Source: Sipunculus nudus
Lineage: Eukaryota; Annelida; Sipuncula; Golfingiida; Sipunculidae
NCBI GenBank assembly: GCA_026874595.1
Contig: CM049314.1
Span: forward strand, 4,224,729 to 4,288,728
Length of the DNA stretch: 64,000 nucleotides
Reading direction: 5' to 3'
The position numbers were made by a program, and so were the translations under genes. A model generated the notes under the pieces. That model did not search any database, had not been told where the DNA came from, and saw nothing but the letters and a program-made list of their open reading frames with translations. How positions within the stretch are numbered: position 1 is the first letter of the stretch; every line of letters begins with the position of its first letter. Shown one piece after another: positions 50,233-55,099 of this stretch.

Positions 50233-50529
50233 GAGAGGAAGAGAGAGTGAGAGAGTTATTTCTTTTCTGTGCAGCCACTCACATTCATCTTTCTCCGCAG
50301 CAAGGGCTTTACACTTCTCCCACTGGTTGTCAACTGAACCGGAAGTAGAACACACAGGGCACGGCGGTCTTGTGAAATGGACGATCAGGCCGACGGCCAC
50401 CATTCCCGTCACAGCCAGAGCAAAAAACAGAAACGTTTTGCAGCAGGACTTCCCGGTTCTGTAGTTCTCTTGCTCCTCAAACTGAAAGTCCTTTCGTATC
50501 TGCTCCGTACTGCTGCTCTGGGAAGCCAT
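15388..50529 (-). CDS. M1 zinc aminopeptidase, aminopeptidase N-like (complete, 21 exons)
   Basis: The protein should be a type II membrane ectoenzyme that removes single N-terminal residues from peptides. The 21 exons, each listed separately, total 3,015 coding bases (1,004 residues), typical for this family. Every intron is GT-AG and every phase matches. Order of parts: cytoplasmic tail of about 30 residues, membrane segment about 32-52, Pro/Thr-rich stalk about 86-102, N-terminal beta domain with AFPCFDEP at 251-258, GAMEN at 378-382, HEVSH at 414-418 with Glu437 18 residues on (zinc ligands), catalytic Tyr500, then the ERAP1-like C-terminal helical domain. The usual Y-R-E after GAMENWG is Y-L-E here, and HELAH is HEVSH; both keep the key acidic and zinc residues. 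Intron 3 is 16.2 kb and repeat-filled. Orthology to ANPEP, ENPEP or another member is not decided, so no symbol is given. Confidence 0.95.
15974..16025 (-). CDS. Aminopeptidase exon 20
   Basis: A short exon encoding residues 910-927 ([17 protein letters not shown]), corresponding to the F-S-T-x-x-x-L segment. Acceptor ATTTTCACAG, donor GAAGAAG|gtgaga, phase 0. It was identified by phase and position rather than by length. Confidence 0.85.
16140..16545 (-). repeat. Probable dispersed repeat in intron 19
   Basis: An open minus-strand frame contains D-L-D-L-D-P, produced by a GGTCAAGGTCAA-type motif, with a nearby GGAAACCAGCCATATTGG run. The same GACCTTGACCTTG core occurs at 54,617-54,635. It lies wholly between exons 19 and 20 and I regard it as an interspersed element, not a gene. 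Confidence 0.4.
16870..16992 (-). CDS. Aminopeptidase exon 19
   Basis: It encodes residues 869-909, with [13 protein letters not shown] matching the A-x-N-x-x-G-x-x-L-x-W-D-F motif. Acceptor ATTACCCAG, donor ACCCG|gtatgt, phase 2. Confidence 0.9.
17337..17513 (-). CDS. Aminopeptidase exon 18
   Basis: It encodes residues 810-868, including [13 protein letters not shown] and [11 protein letters not shown], matching V-Y-C-x-A-I-x-x-G-G and A-L-x-C-x-x-x-P-W-L-L (second conserved disulfide). Acceptor TTATTCAAG, donor CAAAG|gtcaga, phase 2. Confidence 0.9.
18199..18258. repeat. (TA)n microsatellite, intron 17
   Basis: About 30 TA units. Confidence 0.97.
18664..18774 (-). CDS. Aminopeptidase exon 17
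   Basis: It encodes residues 773-809, [18 protein letters not shown], then [10 protein letters not shown]. The two Cys correspond to the conserved disulfide pair of vertebrate M1 ectoenzymes. Acceptor TTCCAG, donor AATCC|gtaagt, phase 2. Confidence 0.9.
18956..19035. repeat. (TA)n microsatellite, intron 16
   Basis: About 40 TA units; accounts for an apparent IYIYIY open frame. Confidence 0.97.
19249..19328 (-). CDS. Aminopeptidase exon 16
   Basis: It encodes residues 747-772, ending in the Y-G-H-V-G-W segment also seen in the pseudogene copy at 8.6 kb. Acceptor CTTTCAG, donor ACCGC|gtaaac, phase 2. Confidence 0.9.
19581..19728 (-). CDS. Aminopeptidase exon 15
   Basis: It encodes residues 697-746, including [11 protein letters not shown], the conserved Y-L-x-x-E-x-x-x-x-P-W of the C-terminal helical domain. 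Acceptor TGTATCCCAG, donor TGGCAC|gtaaga, phase 0. Confidence 0.92.
20522..20577 (-). CDS. Aminopeptidase exon 14
   Basis: It encodes residues 679-696, [13 protein letters not shown], matching I-P-x-x-N-R-A-Q-L-I-D-D. Acceptor CTGTATAG, donor ACAAG|gtatgt, phase 2. Confidence 0.9.
20720..20781. repeat. (TA)n microsatellite, intron 13
   Basis: About 31 TA units; accounts for another IYIYIY open frame. A shorter TA run is at 20,159-20,180 in intron 14. Confidence 0.97.
20851..20972 (-). CDS. Aminopeptidase exon 13
   Basis: It encodes residues 638-678, including H-G-Y-Y-R-V-D-Y-D, the conserved G-Y-Y-R-V-N-Y-D motif. Acceptor TTTTTCAG. The donor GAG|gtggga is the weakest in the gene but is the only one that keeps phase with exon 14. 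Confidence 0.88.
21262..21442. repeat. Short interspersed element with inverted ends, intron 12
   Basis: It begins near GCAGATCCAGGGGGA and ends near TCCTGGATTCGCCCCTGC, imperfect inverted repeats of each other. It has GGTCCGGACCCCC near one end and GGACCCCCC near the other. At about 180 bp with no coding potential it fits a MITE- or SINE-like element. It is a single copy in this window. Confidence 0.5.
21514..21605 (-). CDS. Aminopeptidase exon 12
   Basis: It encodes residues 607-637, Q-T-W-H-I-P-F-T-Y, matching the W-x-I-P-x-T-Y segment of M1 enzymes. Acceptor TTTATACAG, donor GAGGCAG|gtaata, phase 1. Confidence 0.9.
21965..22670. mobile_element. MITE-like element, copy A, intron 11
   Basis: The left end has GATGGATAAATGAGCTTG and TTTATCTACAAGCTC; the right end has GGCGGGACCCCCGAATG, then GTTATAAACATGTGG and TTATAAACAAAACAAAC. 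The two ends are imperfect inverted repeats (TTGTTTATC.ACA against the complement of the right end). Both ends match copy B at 61,171-61,425. The interior is longer and AT-rich with no ORF. Confidence 0.5.
22828..23009 (-). CDS. Aminopeptidase exon 11
   Basis: It encodes residues 547-606, with [14 protein letters not shown] matching M-x-x-W-x-x-Q-x-G-x-P-V, then S-Q-K-R-F-L. Acceptor TGTTTCAG, donor CCAGG|gtaagt, phase 2. Confidence 0.92.
23400..23465 (-). CDS. Aminopeptidase exon 10
   Basis: It encodes 22 residues (525-546), [11 protein letters not shown], matching the conserved Y-L-x-x-x-x-Y-x-N-A helix after the catalytic domain. Acceptor CTTTTTCAG, donor GAAAAT|gtaagt, phase 0. Confidence 0.9.
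23700..23765 (-). CDS. Aminopeptidase exon 9
   Basis: It encodes 22 residues (503-524), [22 protein letters not shown], following directly on the catalytic Tyr segment. Acceptor TATTTCAG, donor ATGCAG|gttggt, phase 0. Confidence 0.92.
25032..25166 (-). CDS. Aminopeptidase exon 8: catalytic Tyr
   Basis: It encodes residues 458-502, ending I-T-Y-L-K; Tyr500 corresponds to the transition-state-stabilising Tyr of I-S-Y-x-K-G. Its acceptor, ATCTTTTGACAG in form, is the same sequence that recurs in every unit of the adjoining 41-bp array. Donor CTCAAA|gtaagc, phase 0. Confidence 0.92.
25167..27370. repeat. 41-bp minisatellite, about 53 copies, abutting exon 8
   Basis: On the plus strand each unit contains CACCTGTCAAAAGATATAC, then AAGAGGATGAGCTATTCTGG. 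Small variants (GGATG, GAATG, GGGTG, TGGTG; CCACC or CTACC) cluster in blocks, suggesting local duplications. The unit nearest exon 8 continues directly into the exon: on the minus strand the exon's acceptor TTTTGACAG|GTAG is the same as the TTTTGACAG|GTAG/GTGG of each unit. The array fills most of intron 7. The copies at 27,245-27,370 are the most diverged. Confidence 0.97.
27729..27842 (-). CDS. Aminopeptidase exon 7: third zinc ligand
   Basis: It encodes residues 420-457, [21 protein letters not shown]. Glu437 lies 18 residues after the second His of HEVSH, the correct spacing for the third zinc ligand. Donor ATATG|gtagtt, phase 0. Intron 7, which follows, contains the 41-bp minisatellite. 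Confidence 0.95.
28213..28236. repeat. (TA)n microsatellite, intron 6
   Basis: About 11 TA units adjoining exon 6. Confidence 0.9.
28269..28423 (-). CDS. Aminopeptidase exon 6: GAMEN and HEVSH
   Basis: It encodes residues 368-419. GAMENWG (378-384) forms the exopeptidase substrate site, and HEVSH (414-418) supplies two zinc ligands and the catalytic Glu415. The usual Arg of Y-R-E downstream of GAMEN is Leu (V-Y-L-E). Donor CACCAG|gtaatc, phase 0, so the zinc site is split between exons 6 and 7. Confidence 0.95.
28549..28601. repeat. (TA)n microsatellite, intron 5
   Basis: About 26 TA units. Confidence 0.97.
28960..29080 (-). CDS. Aminopeptidase exon 5
   Basis: It encodes residues 328-367: [12 protein letters not shown], then [10 protein letters not shown], matching the V-R-x-W-A-R-P and A-L-x-x-T-x-x-I-L segments that precede GAMEN in M1 enzymes. 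Acceptor TTTGCAG, donor ACAG|gtaaga, phase 1. Confidence 0.93.
29684..29801 (-). CDS. Aminopeptidase exon 4
   Basis: It encodes residues 288-327, with [15 protein letters not shown] corresponding to the conserved MSTYLLAF motif. The acceptor is TTTTTTTCAG, the donor TTTT|gtacgt, phase 0. It follows the giant intron 3. Confidence 0.93.
34680..35766. repeat. Higher-order duplication inside the array, copy 1
   Basis: Essentially identical to 36,222-37,308; identity begins near the GTACAAGTCCTAGTCC variant context and breaks at 35,767 (AAGTTCGAG versus AAGTCCGAG). Shared rare variants (AACGTGTCC, AAGTACGAG) show a single segmental duplication. Confidence 0.85.
36222..37308. repeat. Higher-order duplication inside the array, copy 2
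   Basis: Partner of 34,680-35,766 at a constant offset of 1,542 bp. Confidence 0.85.
38252..38623 (-). repeat. 3' LTR of the gypsy element
   Basis: 372 bp, nearly identical to 43,828-44,199; preceded on the minus strand by a polypurine tract. Confidence 0.97.
38624..38637 (-). promoter_or_regulatory. Polypurine tract
   Basis: The minus strand reads AAGGGTGGGGG immediately before the TG of the 3' LTR, the expected place and composition for plus-strand priming. Confidence 0.75.
38858..39155 (-). pseudogene. Gypsy RNase H, separated by a frameshifting deletion
   Basis: The frame contains [29 protein letters not shown] and [10 protein letters not shown], which are the conserved RNase H segments with E, D and D residues. 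The RT frame stops being homologous near 39,150 and homology resumes here in another frame. A few codons between the two appear missing, which implies a small deletion that is not a multiple of three. It ends at the stop at 38,858. Confidence 0.85.
39073..41694 (-). CDS. Gypsy Pol: integrase followed by reverse transcriptase
   Basis: The open frame begins after TAA 41,812-41,814 and has no early ATG; positions here count from the GTG at 41,694. Integrase comes first: H-H-C-C zinc finger (about H105, H110, C137, C140), catalytic D174, D233 and E269 with D-x35-E spacing, and a GPY/F module at about 400-441. Reverse transcriptase follows at about 540-780: F-C-T-D-Y-R-K-V-N (591-599), K-L-D-L (627-630), M-P-F-G-M, Y-I-D-D (689-692). 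The frame then enters the RNase H region ([12 protein letters not shown]) and is broken at about 39,150, after which the last residues to 39,073 are out of frame. Confidence 0.92.
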   Translation of the reverse strand: MKSPDQNGHEQLKKDRSVKNVEVSMKTDDLIEMQKKDPDIASLRENALTKEEADKVPTCFTLQNDVLVRKYRPPTIPADETWNTLYQIVVPPEYRPEILKLAHDHPMAGHLGVRKTKHKILQHFYWPKLKRDVAKYCKTCHVCQMIGKPTHQISPAPLSPIPTTHDAFESVILDCVGPLRKTKHGNEYVLTIMCTATRFPEAIPLRTLSAKKIVEALVKFFTTFGLPRTIQTDQGSNFMSNIFAQVMAELGIKHYKSSAYHPESQGALERFHQTLKNMIRAYCLDTGNQWDEGLPFLIFAAREAVQESLGFSPFELVYGHCVRGPLAVLKDTWMENSSQSSLLKYVQEFKEKLSRANEIAQEHLKKAQNKMKVWYDKKTTKREFKPGDKVLVLFPIPGHPLQAKYSGPYKVVEKKSDLNYVIDTPDRRKSQQLCHINMLKEYHDRSAETCQSSPPQTNLVLIKETEKNAEDVLMKKTEHPVKLNNSDILNNLDQKLSHLDFDQLSELKEILINYDSLFPDVPSRTNVLQHDVDVGDASPIKQAPYRAGPQKLQAIKNEIKYMIENDIIENSSSAWSSPCLLIKKPDMTYRFCTDYRKVNTVTITDTYPLPRVEDCIDRIGSATYISKLDLLKGYWQVPLTERAKQISAFVTPNGLFQYKVMPFGMKNAPACFMRLMNCVLSGLDNCTCYIDDVVVYNHIWENHKQSLVELFERLKKAGLTVNLAKSDFCRATVTYLGHEVGQGCVKPIASKVSAIVEFPVPTNRKELMRFLGMTGYYRKFCQNFAEVVNPLTDLLKKDRKFHWNKNCQNAFERAKAILQSAPVLQAPNFDKPFSLMTDASDCGVGAVLIQDIQRNFYLIKRIILLLKRKLCHY
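41804..43669 (-). CDS. Gypsy Gag-protease polyprotein
   Basis: An intact 621-residue frame from ATG 43,669. Residues about 80-135 form a charged, likely coiled-coil stretch rich in E/K. Residues about 140-315 resemble a retrotransposon gag capsid ([28 protein letters not shown]). A zinc knuckle follows, C385-xx-C388-xxxx-H393-xxxx-C398. An aspartic protease active site, L-R-D-T-G-A at 466-471, leads to the retropepsin-like flap and L-L-L-G-N-D-L segment. Gag and protease share one frame. It ends 8 bases inside the start of the open pol frame, which is +1 relative to it. Confidence 0.9.
   Translation of the reverse strand: MGTEFKPNEIIPQLRENRSLLYTLKKNELEIVALHLNIDIMDVCTVEGLRNVLKKSLYGDVESKEESDLEEKPIKEPLGATAIDPIELELRKYELKLKYEAQVETDKLKYETEIRRCEIERETQIKLKELELQNPQNRKAHEPSEFLFRNSTKVPPFNENEVERYFSYFERVATLMAWPKGQWTLLLQSVLVGRAQDVYTALTDEQCRDYDTVKEVILRAYELVPEAYRLKFRNATKRENQTHVEYARDKESAFNRWCQSMKIDQDFKKLKQLILIEEFKRHIRSDIKIFLDEHKVRNVNEAGVLADEFALTHRPSYTSHRRRYGEKREGSKSPKLGRRKGSPYYRGHSGSGKPQSDHGKPQYKSQSDSPAQIKEGQPRTGPKYCTFCEFKGHTESECYRKRYGQSKPKPNALTVTQSMKPVTMPSKLETKGETQSPVHESFQPFVSDGFVQLEGNHARKARVKILRDTGATQSLVLKSVLPFSQESYAGCSVLVKGVNSEFLEVPLHRVKLESDLVSEFVTVGVCSKLPVEGVSLLLGNDLAGDRVKIDPRMTKLPSTDRDTDLLQQEFPGVFPGCVVTRAMSKKASLKPESSVLDLSQTFMAHSNDDVSCLKPVTRVIY
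43807..43824 (-). promoter_or_regulatory. Primer binding site, tRNA-Arg type
   Basis: Three bases inside the 5' LTR the minus strand reads TGGCGACCGCGACGAG. This is complementary to a tRNA 3' end GTCGCGGTCG plus CCA. That end resembles tRNA-Arg(TCG), whose acceptor stem pairs GACCG with CGGTC-type ends. The tRNA identity is from memory of the family. Confidence 0.7.
43828..44199 (-). repeat. 5' LTR of the gypsy element
   Basis: 372 bp, starting TGTTGCATGGACG and ending CCATAACA on the minus strand. It differs from the other LTR at one base (GGTCTAAG here, GGTCCAAG at 38.5 kb). It should contain the element's promoter. Confidence 0.97.
44200..45253. repeat. TCCGAG-based minisatellite, right part
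   Basis: Continuation of the 30,585-38,251 array beyond the gypsy insertion. Its far end (44,700-45,253) is enriched in AACGAGTCC and AACTAGTCC modules and contains single-base slips that break the 6-bp register (near 44,695 and 44,879), as expected of an ageing array edge. Confidence 0.95.
45515..45620. repeat. Outlying degenerate copies of the TCCGAG array
   Basis: GAGTCCGAGTACAAGTCC, then AAGTCC, GAGTCCAATTCGGAGTCC and TCAAGTCCCGACTCGGG. These diverged copies 260 bp outside the main array may mark its ancestral edge. Confidence 0.55.
45740..45860. repeat. Dispersed repeat, partner at 63.06-63.18 kb
   Basis: It shares GTCACA-AGG, a TTACCT block, TAGCTCATTAATAT and GTAAGCCAGAAATCAC with 63,060-63,180 in the same orientation. 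It lies in intron 3 next to exon 3. Confidence 0.6.
46014..46169 (-). CDS. Aminopeptidase exon 3: AFPCFDEP segment
   Basis: It encodes residues 236-287, including [14 protein letters not shown] and AFPCFDEP, a hallmark of the M1 N-terminal domain. It ends CCAAG|gttggt in phase 2. The following intron 3 is 16.2 kb and holds the TCCGAG minisatellite and the gypsy element; exon 4 restores the phase exactly. Confidence 0.93.
46459..46918 (-). CDS. Aminopeptidase exon 2: stalk and N-terminal beta domain
   Basis: It encodes residues 83-235. It opens with a Pro/Thr-rich stalk ([14 protein letters not shown]), then the M1 N-terminal signature [18 protein letters not shown] and V-I-D-G-H-V-E-I. The donor is AAGGT|gtaagt; choosing it over the adjacent gtgtaa is required for phase with exon 3. 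Intron 1 (3.4 kb) before it carries a solo LTR. Confidence 0.93.
46920..48700. other. Intron 1, left part
   Basis: Non-coding sequence between exon 2 and the solo LTR. It contains CGCGAAA-rich dispersed segments at 47,030-47,120 and 47,340-47,405, the latter sharing AGCCAACCAC context with 58,000-58,045, and a short (CA)n near 47,650. No exon is seen. Confidence 0.4.
48702..48733. repeat. (CA)n microsatellite
   Basis: About 16 CA units leading directly into a TA run. Confidence 0.95.
48734..48775. repeat. (TA)n microsatellite, left half
   Basis: TA run interrupted at 48,776 by an LTR-like element and resuming at 49,974-50,021, so both were probably one microsatellite. Confidence 0.9.
48776..49973 (-). 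mobile_element. Solo-LTR-like element, copy B, carrying a nested MITE
   Basis: It lies between TGTTACGG and CTGTAACA; TG...CA termini hold on both strands. It is homologous to copy A at 5,386-6,020. On the minus strand a GCTATAAATAACC TATA-like box lies about 90 bases from the start, as in an LTR promoter. Without the nested 329-bp MITE it is about 870 bp. The flanks are TA-repeat sequence on both sides, so the target duplication cannot be resolved. The track of short ORFs inside it has no known domain. Confidence 0.65.
48980..49308. mobile_element. MITE, TTA target duplication, copy 1
   Basis: 329 bp with terminal inverted repeats of about 35 bp: an outer GGC(C)AAAA-rich part and an inner GTATGGTTCTCAGGCAC on both ends. 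It is flanked by TTA at 48,977-48,979 and 49,309-49,311. The homologous unoccupied site in copy A of the LTR element reads CAATTATACAG, confirming the insertion point. TTA duplication and GGCC ends suit the PIF/Harbinger group. No transposase. Confidence 0.85.
49974..50021. repeat. (TA)n microsatellite, right half
   Basis: About 24 TA units, continuation of 48,734-48,775. Confidence 0.9.
50200..50230. repeat. (GA)n microsatellite in intron 1
   Basis: About 15 GA units close to the exon 1 donor; on the coding strand it is a (TC)n tract some 50 bases into the intron. Confidence 0.95.
50283..50529 (-). CDS. Aminopeptidase exon 1: start, cytoplasmic tail, membrane anchor
   Basis: It encodes residues 1-82, starting at ATG 50,529. 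A polar tail ([15 protein letters not shown]...) leads into a hydrophobic stretch of about 20 residues (about 32-52), then the lumenal Cys pair C-P-V-C. It ends at a perfect donor, GAAT|gtgagt, phase 1. The (GA)n tract lies just inside intron 1. No upstream in-frame alternative was evident. Confidence 0.9.
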
Positions 50530-53500
50530 GATGCTGATCTTTCAACCTACAGTCACATATATTCACTATTTTCAGGGTAAACCTTAAGTTTTGTCTTTTA
50601 AAAGGCTCTCCTTGTTATTATTTATTGCTTTATGCACAGTTTAAGAATATAATTGAGTAACATCGGCCTTCCTGTCGGTTATATAAGCAGTGGTTCTGGA
50701 GCACATTATATTACACTTTACCATGTCACTTCTTAGTACTAATGATTTTAGATGCAACAATTCTATCAAAGTGTTCTATATATTGTCTTTCCCAAATATA
50801 CTTTGAACCAAATTGACGGGCTTCTTTTTATGGAGTATTTGTGATACGTACGTCTCCGGGTTTTTTAGGTATTTTTTCGATGTTCTTTCATTAATTGATT
50901 ATTTTCTATTTTTAGCTGAGGCTAACTGTTATTGGGTGCTTAAATATTGTACCTTTTCTAAATGTATTTTTAAATGTCACAAAATCATGTGAAAATGAAT
51001 TAAAAGTTAAAACTTATGTAAATCATCAAAAAGAGCACTGTACTAGGTTTAAGGTAATTTATACATCATGGTGTCTAACATGAGCGTACAACAACTTTTG
51101 TTTGATTAAGACATAGGGTTTTTAGCTCAGCTGACTGAAAGTCATCTGAGCTATAGCAGTCACTAAAACTTCTAACTATACATCCAGGGAGGTCCATGAA
51201 AAATCTTCTGGAAAACCTTAAATTAGGTCTCTATTACCAATATCTACCAAGCTATGGGGCTCGTAAATACCCCAGATAATTATTTTTTATTTAATTTATA
51301 CAAAAGCTCCAGTATCTGTATAACTAATTCATTGAAAGCCATGATTCTTTTCATGCATATTGATCATGGAGATTTCCATCAGTTACTGCAGACTGGTTAC
51401 GCCACCTTATTTTTTTTTCAAATTGTTCACATGTTTTTTCCAATTATTGAAAACTTCAAAATGTTTATAGGGCACAAATCCTAACTGTTAGACCTAGAAA
51501 CTTCTTACTGTGCATCCAGGGAGTTCCTAGGTAAATCTCTTGGAAAACATAAAATAAGGTCATGGTGACCAATACTTTGCGAATTACGGGCCGAACACAT
51601 GATTTTAAGCACCCAGTGAGTCAGATAGGGCACAAATTGTGTCCATTTGGTCTAGGACCTTCTTATATGACTATCAGAGAGATACATATACACCTTTCTC
51701 GGAAATCTGAATTAATGTCACTGTGAGGTATTTTCTTCAAGCTGAATGAAAAAAACACAGATGGTAAACACAGAGGGACACAGATGGTAACAGCGGGATG
51801 TAGAATAAGGTCACCGTAACCTTTATCTAAGGTCTAGTGGCCAACTGCATGAGTTTAAGCACTCTTGGATTGATTTTAACAATTGTTCAATACCCTTGAA
51901 TTCAGCTGATCGTCATGGCCCATGTGCAACTTCCTGGTAATAATGACACATTAATGTAAGACACCATTTGGAGGTTGTAAGTGATTTGAGTGTGTGTATA
52001 ACCTATTTCTATTCAAACAATACCGCATGTCTGTTTGCTCAATAGACACTCGGAGCAAGACTTTTTACTGAAAAACACACACAGACGGCTCATCAAGTCC
52101 CTACAATACCCGACATTAGGTACTACAAAATTTTTTGTTTGGTCAGGGAATTTCTAATCTGTACCATACATACTTCTGGAGTAGCCAGCTATAAAAAGTC
52201 CTTACTTCATCATAATATGTAGATATCACAGGGCAGGGCTCGAAATGATCATGACTGCACCTGCTTTATGTTTGTAGGATACAAAAAAACTATTCCTCCC
52301 ACTGCAGTGTATGCAATACTTTGAATTTATGTGTGTACACAGGCTTAAAAATCAATAATTTTGCCTAGATATAGCTTAGGTCGGATGTACATATCGGACA
52401 GCCCTAAACACTTAAAAAATATATTTTAACTGAGGTCCAGTCAAAATGATATGCCATGTAAATTAGCTTCAATATCATATTGAAATTTAAATTGCGAAAA
52501 AATTATATAGTAAAATAAATATCGGAAAGCAGGTTCTCTCTCTGTCTCTACTGTCTCTCTCTCTTTGTCTGTCTCTCTGTCTGTCTGTCTGTCTCTCTGT
52601 CCCATGTAAACAATTTACTTACCAATCTGAGTTGAAACTTTCCTTCACCTGTCCACATAGATGTTAATGGTGCTAGCCCCAAGGTAGTGTAGAAAGTGAC
52701 TCTGCTACAAACATTCCCCACGTGACCTAGTCTTTTATAACATGTATAACTATAATTGGACCCTTAACCAAACAAAACTGGTGGGAGGTACACAACCAAA
52801 GATTTGTTGAAGCAGTCATGCCGAACACACGTTCTCAATATAAGGTAGGAAACCAAATACAGAGGTATGACACTCAACGCAAGGGGGAGAGATGAGCAAA
52901 TAGCCGGCTAACTTGAAGGAACCATTGAATAGGGATCAGGGGTATCTGGCAAGGCCAACCAAGTGGTGTATGATTTAGTTTCCTAGCCTGGTAGGTAATG
53001 ATCGACGCGAATGCCCGGCACAGCAAGTGTTCCAATAGATGCTATCTTACAAAACTAACACTGTAAGCATGCATCATGTATTATATGATTGTTGAACCAT
53101 AAGAAATATACACGCTATATAACTATATTATAATAATCAGAAAAAAGTTTAATGATATGTTGGAAAATTAACGATTTTTTTAGATAAGCCCTGTGAACAT
53201 ATACTGCTCTGTATTTGGTTAGCTGTAATGTCCCAAGGACAATACGCTGTTCTATACAGGATCACCTTGCATTCATTAAAGCCATAGCCTTATCTACAAT
53301 TAATAGTGATCATTAACGAGTTTCATTTAAAACAGTTACTGCAGACTTCATAACATTAAAAAAAAGACTCGGGGAGGGGGGGGGGGGGGGGTTAAAAGTA
53401 TCAGAAAAAAAGGAATATATCAATTCATCCATCTCTTATTCGTTGTTGGCAAATTATATCGGGCATTTACTATAAACAACATTACATCATTTTTAATATC

Positions 53501-53890
53501 ATTAATTTACTATAAACGTACCAAACAACAAGTAATACCAATGAATAACATAAGACGAAATATAAGTATCAATATTTAAACAATATTTGAAACTCAAATT
53601 TTGCGAATGTAATCTTCGCGAATCGCTGGTGGAAACGTTTTCACACATACACAAAACAAGCAAGATGACCAGAGGTCACACGCTTGCCGGAAATGGAAAA
53701 GGACAGAAAGGGGATGTAGAAACAGTCATATGAATGAGCAATGTCGTGGGGACAGAAACAAATAATACGTTAATGTAGGCATGATGACATAGAATAGCTG
53801 AAAACCTTCCTAGTGTAAAAGTCGCACAGTTATAATCATTTATCTGAAATCTTGTTTTTGTCTAGTTTAAAGAAATATAGTGCTAGAAAA
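50530..53890. other. Upstream flank of the aminopeptidase gene; no recognised gene
   Basis: It should contain the 5' untranslated region and promoter, but I see no decisive TATA or initiator. 51,118-51,960 is a dispersed repeat block. A TCTG/TCTC-rich run is at 52,535-52,602 and a poly-G at 53,375-53,391. Nothing coding is seen. Confidence 0.4.
51118..51960. repeat. Dispersed repeat block beginning AGCTCAGCTGACTG
   Basis: It starts TTTAGCTCAGCTGACTGAAA. Sub-blocks recur at about 51,165, 51,490 and 51,650: CTTCTxACT, CATCCAGGGAG, a CTTGGAAAA-like run and AAATAAGGTC. The same sub-block appears at 1-110 of the window. It looks like an old tandemly organised interspersed element common to this genome. 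Confidence 0.5.
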
Positions 53891-54300
53891 TTTTCGCTTT
53901 TTTTTTCTTGTGCAGCTGGTTATATGTTACGAAATGGCGAGAACTAGACCTTTGTACAAGTCGCTGAGTTAAAGCATTTCCCTGAAGTCTTTTTTTCTTG
54001 TTTGACGAGATATGGTGCGGGATTTGACGTGATTTCCAGTCCTGTCATGTCAAGCTGGTCACATGTTATGAAATGCCGAAAACTAGACCTGTGTAGCTGT
54101 AAAAGTCGCCGATTTATTAGCATTCCCTTGAATGCTCCTTTTTTCTTATTTGACGAGGTATGGTGCAAGATGTGGCAAGACTTGTAGTTTTATCATTTTC
54201 AGCTGGCCATCAGCTACACATTGACGATTACCAGATTTCTGTAGCTTTAAAATTGACAAAGATAGAATAATTATATAGCATGACCTTTTTTTCAAATTAT
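53820..54300. repeat. Tandem repeat, ~140-bp unit, about three copies
   Basis: Units start near 53,912, 54,052 and 54,197 with AGCTGG(T/C)xxxATGTTA. They contain GAAATGGCGAGAACTAGACC or its variants, a TTTTTTTCTTGTTTGACGAG block and TATGGTGC. The third unit is the most diverged, and a further fragment may precede 53,912. Confidence 0.75.
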
Positions 54301-54459
54301 CAAATTTAACACAAAAATTCGTAACCATGGTAACCGCAGATTAAGCTAGCTATATATATCACGAACGGTCATGGAAAGTCCAACAAAATGAGCTACAGTT
54401 TATGTTGGTATCTAATATAGCTGTGAAGATATCGCCAAAAAAGTATATGTGGTTGGGTA

Positions 54460-54835
54460 TCGACCGCAGCGCCCCCTAGCGGTCATATTCAAAAACTGAA
54501 AAATAAAACGATTGCGAGATATTGGTGTGGGATATATATCAGATTTAAGATGATTTCTGCAAACGTGTGGCCTCTACGGTATCTTTAAGTGAAATCTCGC
54601 CAAATCACGTTTTCGATGACCTTGACCTTGACCTTGGGCCAATGTTGACCAAAAACATAGGCTTCCGGGACGTTGGGTTGTCAATCAAACCTACAAGTTT
54701 CAAGTCGATTGCTGCAAAAATGTGGCCTATAGAGAGTCCTCAAACAGACAAACAGAGAACCAGATAGACAGTGAAATGGATAAACGGAACTGACGAATAT
54801 GCTTGCCGAAATCGAGTATTTCCGGCAAGAAATAA
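54460..54835. repeat. Interspersed element with terminal hairpin
   Basis: It contains GCGCCCCCTAGCGGTC near the start and a GACCTTGACCTTGACCTTGG block, then CAAACAGACAAACAGAG. It ends in a hairpin with CTTGCCGAAAT and ATTTCCGGCAAG arms, one bulged base, at about 54,801-54,828. This is a structured non-autonomous element; a helentron-like origin is possible but not shown. Confidence 0.5.
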
Positions 54836-54995
54836 ATTAATTGAGATAGAAAATACACGTTAACAAAGCCAAGCTTAGTTATGGGTGATTGTGCAGGCCA
54901 GTCATGTATTCAATTGTACTTACACAATCAGGCGGGCGGTGTAGGGGTGTCCCCGTAGGTGCTGAGTATGGCATGTCATTTTTGCGAGCATTTAA

Positions 54996-55061
54996 TACTG
55001 TAGAACTGGAAATTTTTGCGAGCAGGTAACCTTTATTGCGAAATGTTCCAGTTCTACAGTA
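54996..55061. repeat. 66-bp hairpin with perfect 16-bp arms
   Basis: TACTGTAGAACTGGAA at 54,996-55,011 and its exact reverse complement TTCCAGTTCTACAGTA at 55,046-55,061. The next bases (ATTTTTGCG and CGAAATG) also partly pair. It could be a miniature inverted-repeat element or an RNA hairpin. Confidence 0.85.
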
Positions 55062-55099
55062 CTATGTCATGTTCAACATTCAGAGCAACCATCATATTC

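Noticed and set aside
50230-50282. Leu/Ser-rich extension of the exon 1 frame
   Set aside because: It is translation of the intronic (TC)n tract past a perfect gtgagt donor.
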